The notes below the pieces were generated by a model. It was given only the letters and a program-made list of their open reading frames with translations. It ran no database searches and was not told the DNA's origin. Made by a program: the position numbers and the translations under genes. A stretch of 20,024 nucleotides of DNA from Chloroflexota bacterium (GTDB lineage Bacteria; Chloroflexota; Dehalococcoidia; SAR202; GCA-002694895): assembly GCA_002715665.1 (NCBI GenBank), contig PAZO01000017.1, forward strand, positions 6,586 through 26,609, read 5' to 3'. Positions 1 through 6,914 of the stretch are shown here, in pieces (within the stretch, counting starts at the first letter, position 1; the number at the start of each line of letters is the position of its first letter).

Positions 1-803
1 ACATCTATGACAGAACTTAATAATCCACCCGGATTATTTCTTAAATCTAATAGTATTGCTTTTGCTCCATTGTTTTTAACTTCTGTTATCATTTGGGATA
101 AATCTTTTCCTGATTCAGGATAAAAATTTGTTAATCTTATATGGGCAATATTGTCATTTTTTTCTGAACGAAGATTCACGCTATCTAGTTTAATTGATTC
201 TCGTTTGATACTTATCAATTCTGTTTTTTGTGTTAATAAATGTTTAACAAGTAATTCTACTACTGTACCCTCTGGTCCTCTTATTAAATTAATTGCTTCC
301 ATTAATGAATATCCTTCCATAGATATTCCGTCAACTTCTAAAATTATATCTCCAGGTAATATACCTGCTTTTTTTGCGGGGCTACCAACGAATGGCGATA
401 CTATCACAACTTTGCCAGCTCGATTCATATCTACACTTGCTCCTATGCCTTGATATTTTCCTTGCATATCTGTATTTTCAACATTAAAAAATTCCGGAGG
501 AATATAATTTGAATGTTGGTCATCAAGAGAGTTGAGCATTTCTTTAATTAATAGTTCTGTCATTTTCTCTTCATTAAGCGAAGATCTTTCAACATAATCT
601 TTAGTTAAATAAGCCCATGTTTCCCAAACTGGAGTTAATTCTTTAGAATATTCAGATGGCGCTTTCAATTCATTTTTAGGGAATATCAATTCGTAATCTT
701 GATTTGAAGATTGATCTGAGGCTACTTCGCTAGAAGAGCAAGATAAAACAGAAAGAGAAATTATTATTACAAAGAAAAATTTTAAAATTTTAAGTGATGA
801 CAT
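1..803 (-). CDS. S41 family C-terminal processing peptidase, lipoprotein, PDZ-containing (partial, C-terminus beyond window)
   Basis: Translating the minus strand from the ATG at 803-801 gives about 267 residues that run off the left edge without a stop. Residues 1-22 look like a lipoprotein signal: a Lys near the N-terminus, a hydrophobic stretch rich in Phe and Ile, then the lipobox SVLSC with Cys22. This predicts a lipid-anchored protein outside the cytoplasmic membrane. Residues about 110-190 form a PDZ domain (GSPAKKAGILPGDIILEVDG is the core). The S41 protease fold starts after it and is recognisable at LDLRNNPGG near the truncated end. The catalytic Ser/Lys part is outside the window, so activity cannot be judged. 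The family cleaves exported proteins near their C-termini. Upstream there is no Shine-Dalgarno sequence, but TATAAC lies just before the ATG (see 811-816). The family call is firm; the specific substrate is unknown. Confidence 0.9.
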   Translation of the reverse strand, partial: MSSLKILKFFFVIIISLSVLSCSSSEVASDQSSNQDYELIFPKNELKAPSEYSKELTPVWETWAYLTKDYVERSSLNEEKMTELLIKEMLNSLDDQHSNYIPPEFFNVENTDMQGKYQGIGASVDMNRAGKVVIVSPFVGSPAKKAGILPGDIILEVDGISMEGYSLMEAINLIRGPEGTVVELLVKHLLTQKTELISIKRESIKLDSVNLRSEKNDNIAHIRLTNFYPESGKDLSQMITEVKNNGAKAILLDLRNNPGGLLSSVID

Positions 804-810
804 TTTTATC

Positions 811-816
811 GTTATA
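811..816 (-). promoter_or_regulatory. Candidate -10 box for the S41 protease gene
   Basis: On the minus strand TATAAC (5 of 6 to TATAAT) ends 7 bases before the ATG at 803. Transcription would then start about one base upstream of the start codon, giving a practically leaderless mRNA, in line with the lack of a ribosome binding site. No convincing -35 box is visible, and the region is very AT-rich, so a chance match is possible. Confidence 0.3.
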
Positions 817-888
817 TATATTAATGAGTATATTTTATCATCAATTATTTTTATTATAAAAGGGTTGAATAATTTATGAAAAAAAAGT

Positions 889-920
889 AAATTATATTCA
901 ATTATATTTGAATATAATTT
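889..920. repeat. Inverted repeat, 13-base perfect arms, 6-base spacer
   Basis: Left arm AAATTATATTCAA (889-901) and right arm TTGAATATAATTT (908-920) are exact reverse complements around TTATAT. The arms contain the TATTCAA/TTGAATA motif. No T-run follows and there is no GC in the stem, so it does not look like a terminator; a protein-binding palindrome is more likely. Confidence 0.6.
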
Positions 921-947
921 GAAATAAATTTAAAAAAAATTCATTTC

Positions 948-977
948 ATAAATTGAATAAAGATTTATTCAATTTAT
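948..977. repeat. Near-perfect 30-base palindrome, 14-base arms around GA
   Basis: ATAAATTGAATAAA (948-961) and TTTATTCAATTTAT (964-977) are exact reverse complements separated only by GA. With a two-base centre this suits a dimeric DNA-binding protein rather than an RNA hairpin. It ends 8 bases before a candidate -10 box (TATTAT, 986-991), so it covers the -35 zone of the downstream gene, a position typical of a repressor operator. Confidence 0.65.
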
Positions 978-985
978 ATATTTTT

Positions 986-991
986 TATTAT
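986..991 (+). promoter_or_regulatory. Candidate -10 box for the TIR-like gene
   Basis: TATTAT matches TATAAT at 5 of 6 positions. Transcription would start near 998, which rules out the TTG at 994 as the start codon and favours TTG 1006 or ATG 1015. No good -35 hexamer is visible because that stretch is taken by the palindrome at 948-977. Confidence 0.3.
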
Positions 992-993
992 GC

Positions 994-1017
994 TTGAATA
1001 AAATTTTGAATAAAATG
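994..1017 (+). repeat. Tandem 12-base direct repeat running into the start codon
   Basis: Two adjacent copies, TTGAATAAAATT (994-1005) and TTGAATAAAATG (1006-1017), differ only in the last base; the second ends in the ATG at 1015. Each begins with the motif used in the upstream palindromes. A protein bound here could block both transcription and access to the start. Confidence 0.55.
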
Positions 1018-2055
1018 AATGATAAATCAAAAAGATCAAGAAAAAGAATATTCAGAGGGTATCCTAATAATACGCTAGAACAAAGCATTTTAGATGCCAA
1101 GGATATAATTGAACAAAATTTAGGAATGACTATTCGAAAGAGAGCTTTGGCAAAATTGTGGGGTATTAGTGTAAATAGCAGTAATTACACTTCAAAAATA
1201 AATAATATGAGAGGATATGGCCTAACGAATGCGAAAAAAGAATCTGAATATATTGAGCTAACGCGATTATGTAAAGAGATATTAGAACCCGCTGACCAGG
1301 AACAATACTTTAGAGTTCTTAAAGAGGCATGCAAAACCCCCAAGAAATTTGCTGAATTTTATAAATTATTAGAAGATAAAAAGTTTCCGTCAATTGAAAA
1401 TCTTAAGCGAATTGTTATTCAAAATATTTCTGTAGACAAGGATTTGGTTGATGAATTTATCTATATATCAAAAGAGAATGGGCTATTTAGTGAGCTAATA
1501 AGCAATGATGACGAAGTGTACTTTGGTGAAAATCATGATACTGATAGAACAGAATCTGATTTCGAGTCATATATATTAGCTAATCAAGAGCAATCTATGA
1601 ATGACAATGACACCACAAATATTCAAAAATTCAGACCAAGTATTATTAGTTCTAAAAAAAATGAGCAAATATCATTAAAATACTTCAAAGAAACAAAAAC
1701 TTTGCAATTAATCAAAGATATGCTTGAATTACTAGGAATAAAATATGATGAGGCATATGTTTCAATTAATGATTTTTTTGTTTCAGAAAGCTCATCAGAA
1801 TACAGCATATTTATAATTGATACAGATATCAATGAAGATTCAACCGATATACAATTTTGGATGCAACTGGGAGCTTACTTGTCTCAATCGTCAGAAAATT
1901 ATTTGTTTATTAGTAGTTTTGATCAATCGATAAGCGTCCCTGATATTTATAAAGATAAGATTTTAAAGCTGGAAAGCTCTGGAAATGACCAAATATTTGC
2001 TCAAATTCTCAAATACCTTATTAACACAAGCGTTATAGATGTAAATCTAACATAG
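1015..2055 (+). CDS. Predicted two-domain protein: winged-helix-like N-terminal domain plus degenerate TIR-like (PF10137-type) domain
   Basis: 346 residues from the ATG at 1015. In-frame TTG codons at 994 and 1006 would add 7 or 3 residues but sit in a repeat and close to or before the likely transcription start. Residues 4-11 are strongly basic. Residues about 16-163 resemble the N-terminal domain I know from bacterial 'nucleotide-binding/TIR-like' proteins (pattern YP..LE.....A, then R.LA...G.S..SS, then YGLT). An acidic low-complexity linker follows to about 205. Residues about 220-340 have the order of a TIR-like fold: a helix ending LLGIKYDEAYV, a strand SIFIIDTD, then FWMQLGAYLSQ followed by strand NYLFISS. 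In the family the last helix usually reads F-E-L-G-Y; here Gln284 replaces the Glu, and the early V-H-G motif is absent. Related domains act in anti-phage systems (TIR/CBASS/Pycsar effectors). No partner gene is nearby. Function is unproven; a ligand-sensing regulator is the main alternative. Confidence 0.5.
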   Translation: MNDKSKRSRKRIFRGYPNNTLEQSILDAKDIIEQNLGMTIRKRALAKLWGISVNSSNYTSKINNMRGYGLTNAKKESEYIELTRLCKEILEPADQEQYFRVLKEACKTPKKFAEFYKLLEDKKFPSIENLKRIVIQNISVDKDLVDEFIYISKENGLFSELISNDDEVYFGENHDTDRTESDFESYILANQEQSMNDNDTTNIQKFRPSIISSKKNEQISLKYFKETKTLQLIKDMLELLGIKYDEAYVSINDFFVSESSSEYSIFIIDTDINEDSTDIQFWMQLGAYLSQSSENYLFISSFDQSISVPDIYKDKILKLESSGNDQIFAQILKYLINTSVIDVNLT

Positions 2056-2100
2056 TACTTTACATAATATTTATAGTGCGAACCACGGTTGATTATTAAT

Positions 2101-3210
2101 TTAATCTACTCTATCAATTTTGTCAGCTAAATATGTTAATTTTAGTATTAAATCTTCGATGTTAGTTTCTTTTAAAGCTGATATGAATGAAGTTTCATTT
2201 ATATTTGAATCAATTTTTACTGTTTTATCATCCCAATTTTCAAATTTATCAATTTTATTTAATACTATTAGTGTTGGTTTTTTGTCGTAACCCAGATCAG
2301 CCAGTATTCTGTTTGATGTTTCAAATTTATTACTAAATTCTTTATCACTTATATCAATTAAATGAATTATAATATTTGCATCACTAATTTCCTCAAGTGT
2401 TGCTCTAAACGCTGCTACTAATGTTGTTGGTAATTTATCTATAAAACCAACTGTATCAGATAATAGTATATTTTTTTTAATATTATATTTTCCTGATAAT
2501 TTTCTAGTTGTTGGGTCTAAAGTTGAAAACAACTTGTTTTGTGACTCTATGTTTGAATTAGTTAAAATATTAAGTAATTGGCTTTTACCTGCGTTTGTAT
2601 AACCGATTATAGAAACAGTTAAGAATCCGGATCGATTTCTGTTTTTTCTATAATTTTTCCTATGCTTTCTTACTTTTTCAATCTGGCTTTTTATGACTTT
2701 TATTCTACTTCGTATTAATCTTCTATCAGTTTCTATTTGAGTTTCACCTGGTCCTCTTGTTCCAATTCCTCCACCCAGTCTCTCAAGGTGGCTCCATTGA
2801 CCTGCAATTCTTGGAAGCAGATATTCGTGTTGTGCTAATTCTACCTGCAAACGACCCTCTTTTGTTCGAGCATTTTTTGCAAATAAATCTAAAATCAGCG
2901 CCGTTCTATCAATAACTTTTATAGGATCAAGTTTTTGTTCTAAGTTTTTTTGTTGGGAGGGTGATAGTTCGTCGTTGCAAATCAGTGTGTTGAAATTTGT
3001 TGTTTTTTTGAGATTAATAATTTCTTCTATCTTTCCTTTCCCAAGATAATGTGTTGTTGGATTATTTAAAGATTGAGTGATTTTTCCCACTACCTTTGCG
3101 TCAACAGACTTTACTAATTCTTCTAATTCTTGAATAGAAGTTTGAGAATTCATACGATTTTTGTTGTTGGATTTAATTCCTGCTATTAGTACTTTTTCTA
3201 TTGATGACAT
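2101..3210 (-). CDS. hflX: GTPase HflX
   Basis: 369 residues. The protein binds the 50S ribosomal subunit and splits stalled or stressed ribosomes using GTP. The HflX N-terminal domain occupies about 1-195, with the family signature GGGIGTRGPGETQIETDRR at 146-164. The G domain follows: G1 GYTNAGKS 203-210, G3 DTVG 252-255, G4 NKID 318-321, G5 SAL 344-346. The length is at the short end for the family because the C-terminal tail is small. It is the last gene of the leftward block, 9 bases after dapL, with no clear ribosome binding site. Its end faces the TIR-like gene across 45 bases in which I see no terminator hairpin. In proteobacteria hflX commonly follows miaA and hfq; here dapF and dapL stand between miaA and hflX. 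Confidence 0.95.
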   Translation of the reverse strand: MSSIEKVLIAGIKSNNKNRMNSQTSIQELEELVKSVDAKVVGKITQSLNNPTTHYLGKGKIEEIINLKKTTNFNTLICNDELSPSQQKNLEQKLDPIKVIDRTALILDLFAKNARTKEGRLQVELAQHEYLLPRIAGQWSHLERLGGGIGTRGPGETQIETDRRLIRSRIKVIKSQIEKVRKHRKNYRKNRNRSGFLTVSIIGYTNAGKSQLLNILTNSNIESQNKLFSTLDPTTRKLSGKYNIKKNILLSDTVGFIDKLPTTLVAAFRATLEEISDANIIIHLIDISDKEFSNKFETSNRILADLGYDKKPTLIVLNKIDKFENWDDKTVKIDSNINETSFISALKETNIEDLILKLTYLADKIDRVD

Positions 3211-3219
3211 TAATTAAAA

Positions 3220-4386
3220 TTAAATATTTAAATTAACTGATTCAAGTCTTTCAATTGCTTTTTCTATATCACTATCTGGAGTAGTTAATGATAATCTAAT
3301 ATATCCTTCTCCACTATCTCCGAAACCATTCCCGGGTGTTACAACGATATCTAGATTTTCTAATAGGTATTCAGTAAAACTTGATGAAGTATGACCAGAA
3401 GGTACTTTAATCCATAAATAAAGACCTGCTTTTGGAGCATTAACTTCCAATCCAAATAACTCAAGAGCTGAGATTAATCTGTCTCGACGGGTTTTATAAA
3501 TTTCAATATTTTCAGACACAACAGAATTATCACTATTTAAAGCTGAAATTGCCATATGCTGTATTGCCTGAGGAAGGCCAGAATCTAAATTAGATTTTAT
3601 TGTAGTTAATGCTGATATTAATTCACTATTCCCTACTACTGACCCAACTCTCCAACCAGTCATGTTGTAAGCTTTAGAGAGAGAATGAAATTCTATACTT
3701 ATATCTTTAGCTTTTGGAAATTCCATAATACTAGGAGCTCTGTATCCATCAAAAGTTATTTCTGAATAAGCGGCATCATGTAAAATAATAATATTATTAT
3801 TTATACCAAATTCAATTACTTCATTGTAAAATTTGTCATCAGCTATAGCTCCAGTAGGATTATTTGGATAGTTTATCCACATTACTTTAGATTTTCTAAT
3901 AACATTGTCAGGAATTGCAGCTAAATCTGGCAAGAAGTTATTCTTTTCCATTAACGGCATGAAGTGACATTCAGCACCTGCAAACCAAGTCCCTCTAGAA
4001 TAAACTGGATAATGAGGATCTGGAACAAGGGCTATATCTCCGGGGTCTAAAAATGCAAAGGCCGCATGCCCCACTCCTTCTTTAGCACCAATCAGACTTA
4101 TTACTTCTGAACTAGGGTCTAAATCTACATCAAATCTTTTTTTGTACCAATTTGCAATTGCTTCTCGTAGTTCTGGCATTCCATCTGATTCGGGGTATTG
4201 ATGGTTGACTGGATTTTTAGCTTCGTCTATAAGAGCATCTACTATAAAATCAGGGGTAGGAATGTCAGGGTCTCCAATTCCAAAATCAACTATATCTCTT
4301 CCTTCAGATTGAGCTTTTTTGATTTTTTTTGATATTTCAAAAAATAAATAAGGAGGAATTTTATTAATTCTTTTTGATATATTCAT
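3220..4386 (-). CDS. dapL: LL-diaminopimelate aminotransferase
   Basis: 388 residues, a full-length fold-type I PLP aminotransferase. It would convert tetrahydrodipicolinate to LL-diaminopimelate in one step with glutamate as amino donor, bypassing the succinylase/acetylase routes. Visible signatures are DFGIGDPDIPTPD near residue 34, YPNNPTG 173-179, D204 and Y207 in HDAAYSEI, and the PLP lysine K238 in SLSKAYNMTGWRVG. The whole-chain pattern matches the LL-DAP type rather than general aspartate aminotransferases, and the adjacent dapF, whose substrate is LL-diaminopimelate, supports this. AAAGGA sits about 8 bases before the ATG. The gene starts 11 bases after dapF stops. DapL is known from plants, Chlamydiae, Chloroflexota and some other bacteria, which helps place the organism. 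Confidence 0.92.
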   Translation of the reverse strand: MNISKRINKIPPYLFFEISKKIKKAQSEGRDIVDFGIGDPDIPTPDFIVDALIDEAKNPVNHQYPESDGMPELREAIANWYKKRFDVDLDPSSEVISLIGAKEGVGHAAFAFLDPGDIALVPDPHYPVYSRGTWFAGAECHFMPLMEKNNFLPDLAAIPDNVIRKSKVMWINYPNNPTGAIADDKFYNEVIEFGINNNIIILHDAAYSEITFDGYRAPSIMEFPKAKDISIEFHSLSKAYNMTGWRVGSVVGNSELISALTTIKSNLDSGLPQAIQHMAISALNSDNSVVSENIEIYKTRRDRLISALELFGLEVNAPKAGLYLWIKVPSGHTSSSFTEYLLENLDIVVTPGNGFGDSGEGYIRLSLTTPDSDIEKAIERLESVNLNI

Positions 4387-4397
4387 TAGTTTATCCT

Positions 4398-5258
4398 TTA
4401 ATTTTGTATTTTATATATACCATTGCCTATAAATTCAATAGGACCTTCCATAAATATTGAATTTTCACCATCCCAATTACAAGTTAACTTGCCTCCAGGA
4501 AAATTCATATCTAAATTATTATTATGCATGTTTAGTTTATGTGATATTGCTGCAACTGCGGCTGCCCCAGTACCACAAGCTAGAGTTATACCAGAACCTC
4601 TTTCCCACACTCTTACGTCATAAGTATTTTCATTGATTATATTAACTATTTCAAAATTTACTTTGTTTGGGAAATTTTTATGTTTTTCTACTAAAGGTCC
4701 TATGTATTCTAGGTCAAAATCGTACACAGGGGTGTCTATGAAAGCAACGCAATGAGGAACTCCTGTGTTAACAGAATATAATTTTAATTTTAAATTATTA
4801 TGTTCAAAAAAAACAAAAGGAATAGAAGATTCGAATTCATCACTAATAACAGGTATATTATCTGTTTCAAATATTGGTCGTCCCATGTCAACGGTAGCAC
4901 TATTCATTATATTATTTGAATATTGAGGTTTAACATGAATGTGTCCTGCTTTTGTTGATATTGTAATTTTATCTTTAGAATTAGGAACTACATTCAAATC
5001 TTTTGCAAATCTAGCAAGGCATCTCATCCCGTTACCACACATTTCACCTTCTGAACCATCTCTGTTAAACATTCTCATGCTGAAATCAGCATTATCTTTA
5101 CTTTTATCTAATATAATTAAACCATCGGATCCAATTCCAAAATTTGGGTCAGATATGTTTTTAGCTAGCTGAACCCAATCTGTATTAATTTCTCTAGCAT
5201 CAATATAAATATAATTGTTACCAGCTCCAGTATATTTGTAGAATTCAATTTGATTCAT
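4398..5258 (-). CDS. dapF: Diaminopimelate epimerase
   Basis: 286 residues. It interconverts LL- and meso-diaminopimelate, the precursor of lysine and of peptidoglycan cross-links, in the cytoplasm. The two catalytic cysteines are present in their signatures: C74 in GEMCGNGMRC and C228 in LACGTGAAA. The N-terminal pattern KYTGAGNNYIYID and VNTGVPHCV are also typical. The start overlaps the end of miaA by 14 bases. A purine-rich AGAGAAGAAA directly before the ATG may act as a ribosome binding site. With dapL next to it, the last two steps to meso-DAP are encoded together, so the organism probably has DAP-type peptidoglycan or at least makes lysine this way. Confidence 0.96.
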   Translation of the reverse strand: MNQIEFYKYTGAGNNYIYIDAREINTDWVQLAKNISDPNFGIGSDGLIILDKSKDNADFSMRMFNRDGSEGEMCGNGMRCLARFAKDLNVVPNSKDKITISTKAGHIHVKPQYSNNIMNSATVDMGRPIFETDNIPVISDEFESSIPFVFFEHNNLKLKLYSVNTGVPHCVAFIDTPVYDFDLEYIGPLVEKHKNFPNKVNFEIVNIINENTYDVRVWERGSGITLACGTGAAAVAAISHKLNMHNNNLDMNFPGGKLTCNWDGENSIFMEGPIEFIGNGIYKIQN

Positions 5259-6171
5259 TTTCTTCTCTATATTTTATTATTTTATTTTTGATTAATTCGA
5301 CTTGGTTAGATGATTTTGTATTATCAATCCAATTTATTCTTTTATCTGATTTTTTAAACCAAGTTCGTTGTTTTTTTACCAAATTTAAAGTTCTTTTAAT
5401 TATGAGTTCTCTCATTTTATTATGATCAATATCTTTGGTAAGATATAAATAAATTTCTTTATACCCAATGCCCGACATGGAATGATGTGATAGATTATAT
5501 CCTTTTTGCATAAGATTTTCGACCTCATTTATCCAACCCTGATCAAGCATTTTATCAATTCTTTTGCTTAGTTTTTTTTCTTGAGTATTTTTGCAATAAT
5601 CTAGACCTATGATTAAATGATTATCTTTTTCTGTTTTTTTGTTAGCTAGAAATGCCTCAGGTCCTATTGTATTTATTATTTCTAAGTATCTTATTAATCT
5701 ACGATTATTGTTTAAATCGAAATTTTTAGAGTTTTCATGCCCTATTTCTGAAATAAACAAATTGGATAAATATTCAGGTTTGTTATTTTTGATTTTAATC
5801 TCAAGGTAATTTCTATATTCTTGATCAGGAGGAACATCTGGTAACTGCCAATCGTCTAAAAGGGCCCATATATACAATCCGGTTCCTCCAACAATTATTG
5901 GAATTAAATCTTGTAAAAGAATATTTTCATATGATTCTTTAGCATCATTAATGAAATTGTTCAAACTATAATTTATATTTGGATATACTTGGTCAACTAT
6001 ATAATGTTTTACTTTTGATCTTTGTTTTAAAGTTGGCTTAGCAGTACCTATATTCATATACTTGTATATTTGACGGCTATCAGCATTGATGACATTAATG
6101 GGTATTTTTTCTGATAATTTTATAGAAAATTCTGTTTTGCCAGACCCTGTTGGTCCTATTATTGCTATCAA
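5245..6171 (-). CDS. miaA: tRNA dimethylallyltransferase
   Basis: 308 residues. It transfers the dimethylallyl group of DMAPP to N6 of A37 in tRNAs that read codons starting with U (i6A37). The P-loop GPTGSGKT is at 6-13, the catalytic region NADSRQIYKYMNIGTAKP at 29-46 with D31, and GGTGLYIWALLDDWQLPD near 100. The C-terminal part holds SGIGYKEI and the KRTLNLVKKQRTWFKK motif. The start codon is TTG (6171-6169). No ATG or GTG lies between it and the upstream stop in this frame, and the P-loop begins at residue 6, so the start is well fixed. It begins 11 bases after tpiA stops and overlaps dapF by 14 bases. Confidence 0.95.
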   Translation of the reverse strand: MIAIIGPTGSGKTEFSIKLSEKIPINVINADSRQIYKYMNIGTAKPTLKQRSKVKHYIVDQVYPNINYSLNNFINDAKESYENILLQDLIPIIVGGTGLYIWALLDDWQLPDVPPDQEYRNYLEIKIKNNKPEYLSNLFISEIGHENSKNFDLNNNRRLIRYLEIINTIGPEAFLANKKTEKDNHLIIGLDYCKNTQEKKLSKRIDKMLDQGWINEVENLMQKGYNLSHHSMSGIGYKEIYLYLTKDIDHNKMRELIIKRTLNLVKKQRTWFKKSDKRINWIDNTKSSNQVELIKNKIIKYREENESN

Positions 6172-6182
6172 TGATTTAAATA

Positions 6183-6911
6183 TTAAGAATTATTAATAAT
6201 TTTGTAAAAGGTTTGTGGATCCAAACTTGATCTACCAATAAGCAATCCATTTATATTTTGTTTTTCTAGATATTTTTTATAATTATCTATATTCACACTT
6301 CCTCCATATATTACAGAAGTATCAATTTGGTTATTTAAAATTTTTGCTTTATTGTGTATAAATTCTAAAACTTTACTTGCCCTCTCAGGATCACAAAATT
6401 TATCATTACCAATTGCCCAAACAGGTTCGTAAGCAATGATTATATTTTTGAAATTAATGTTTTGATAAATTGATTCTAATTGTTGTTCAACAAATTCTAA
6501 AGTGTTATCTAAGTTTTTGTTAAATATTTTTTCACCTATGCAAACAATCGGTATCAAATTATATTCAGAGCATAATTTCAGTTTTGCTTGAATTTCTTTA
6601 TTAGTTTCACCTTTTTCTCTGATTTCTGAGTGGCCAATTATAATATATCTACAATATGGACTTACAAGTTCAGCAGAAATACTTCCTGTGTTTGCGCCAT
6701 TAGTAACACTTGAAATATTTTGTGCTCCTAATTCAATGTTTTTCATTTTATTAAAATTACTTTCAGCATAATCTAAAAGAGTAAATGGAGGACAAATAAT
6801 TATTTTGGAAGATTCAGGAAGATTTTTTTTTGATAATATATCAACATAATCATCGACTAAGTTTTTTGATCCATTCATTTTCCAGTTACCGATGTAATAA
6901 GAGTTCTTCAT
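6183..6911 (-). CDS. tpiA: Triosephosphate isomerase
   Basis: 242 residues, a complete TIM barrel. It interconverts dihydroxyacetone phosphate and glyceraldehyde 3-phosphate in glycolysis and gluconeogenesis. Active-site residues are visible: N9 and K11 in GNWKMNG, H94 in IIGHSEIRE, and E162 in AYEPVWAIG. The phosphate-binding GGSVN is at 203-207. Two small departures stand out: the usual HSERR reads HSEIRE, and the mobile loop 6 reads AIGNDK rather than the common AIGTGK. Both lie next to intact catalytic residues, so activity is expected. The gene starts 3 bases after pgk stops, a pairing frequent in bacteria, but no GAPDH gene accompanies them here. Confidence 0.96.
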   Translation of the reverse strand: MKNSYYIGNWKMNGSKNLVDDYVDILSKKNLPESSKIIICPPFTLLDYAESNFNKMKNIELGAQNISSVTNGANTGSISAELVSPYCRYIIIGHSEIREKGETNKEIQAKLKLCSEYNLIPIVCIGEKIFNKNLDNTLEFVEQQLESIYQNINFKNIIIAYEPVWAIGNDKFCDPERASKVLEFIHNKAKILNNQIDTSVIYGGSVNIDNYKKYLEKQNINGLLIGRSSLDPQTFYKIINNS

Positions 6912-6914
6912 TAT

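Larger units (their letters stand above)
865..1014. promoter_or_regulatory. Array of seven TTGAATA/TATTCAA motifs upstream of the TIR-like gene
   Basis: TTGAATA occurs on the plus strand at 865, 908, 953, 994 and 1006, and inverted (TATTCAA) at 895-901 and 966-972. Four copies form the two inverted repeats listed separately and two form a tandem repeat reaching the start codon. With this base composition I would expect about 0.1 copies in 150 bases, so the cluster is not explained by AT-richness alone. It lies between two divergent genes and overlaps the likely promoter of the plus-strand gene. This is the arrangement expected of a multi-site operator. The binding protein is unknown. Confidence 0.5.

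Noticed and set aside
151..453. 100-codon plus-strand open frame near the left edge
   Set aside because: It is antisense to the S41/PDZ protease, which has clear lipobox, PDZ and S41 motifs in the same interval.
876..890. Mini-ORF MKKK upstream of the TIR-like gene, with AAGGG before it
   Set aside because: Four codons of poly-Lys in an AT-rich stretch; no attenuator-like hairpins follow and the preceding purine run is poorly spaced.
2056..2100. AACCACGGTT as a possible bidirectional terminator between the TIR-like gene and hflX
   Set aside because: Only 4-base arms around a 2-base centre, which cannot form a stable RNA hairpin, and no T-run on either side.
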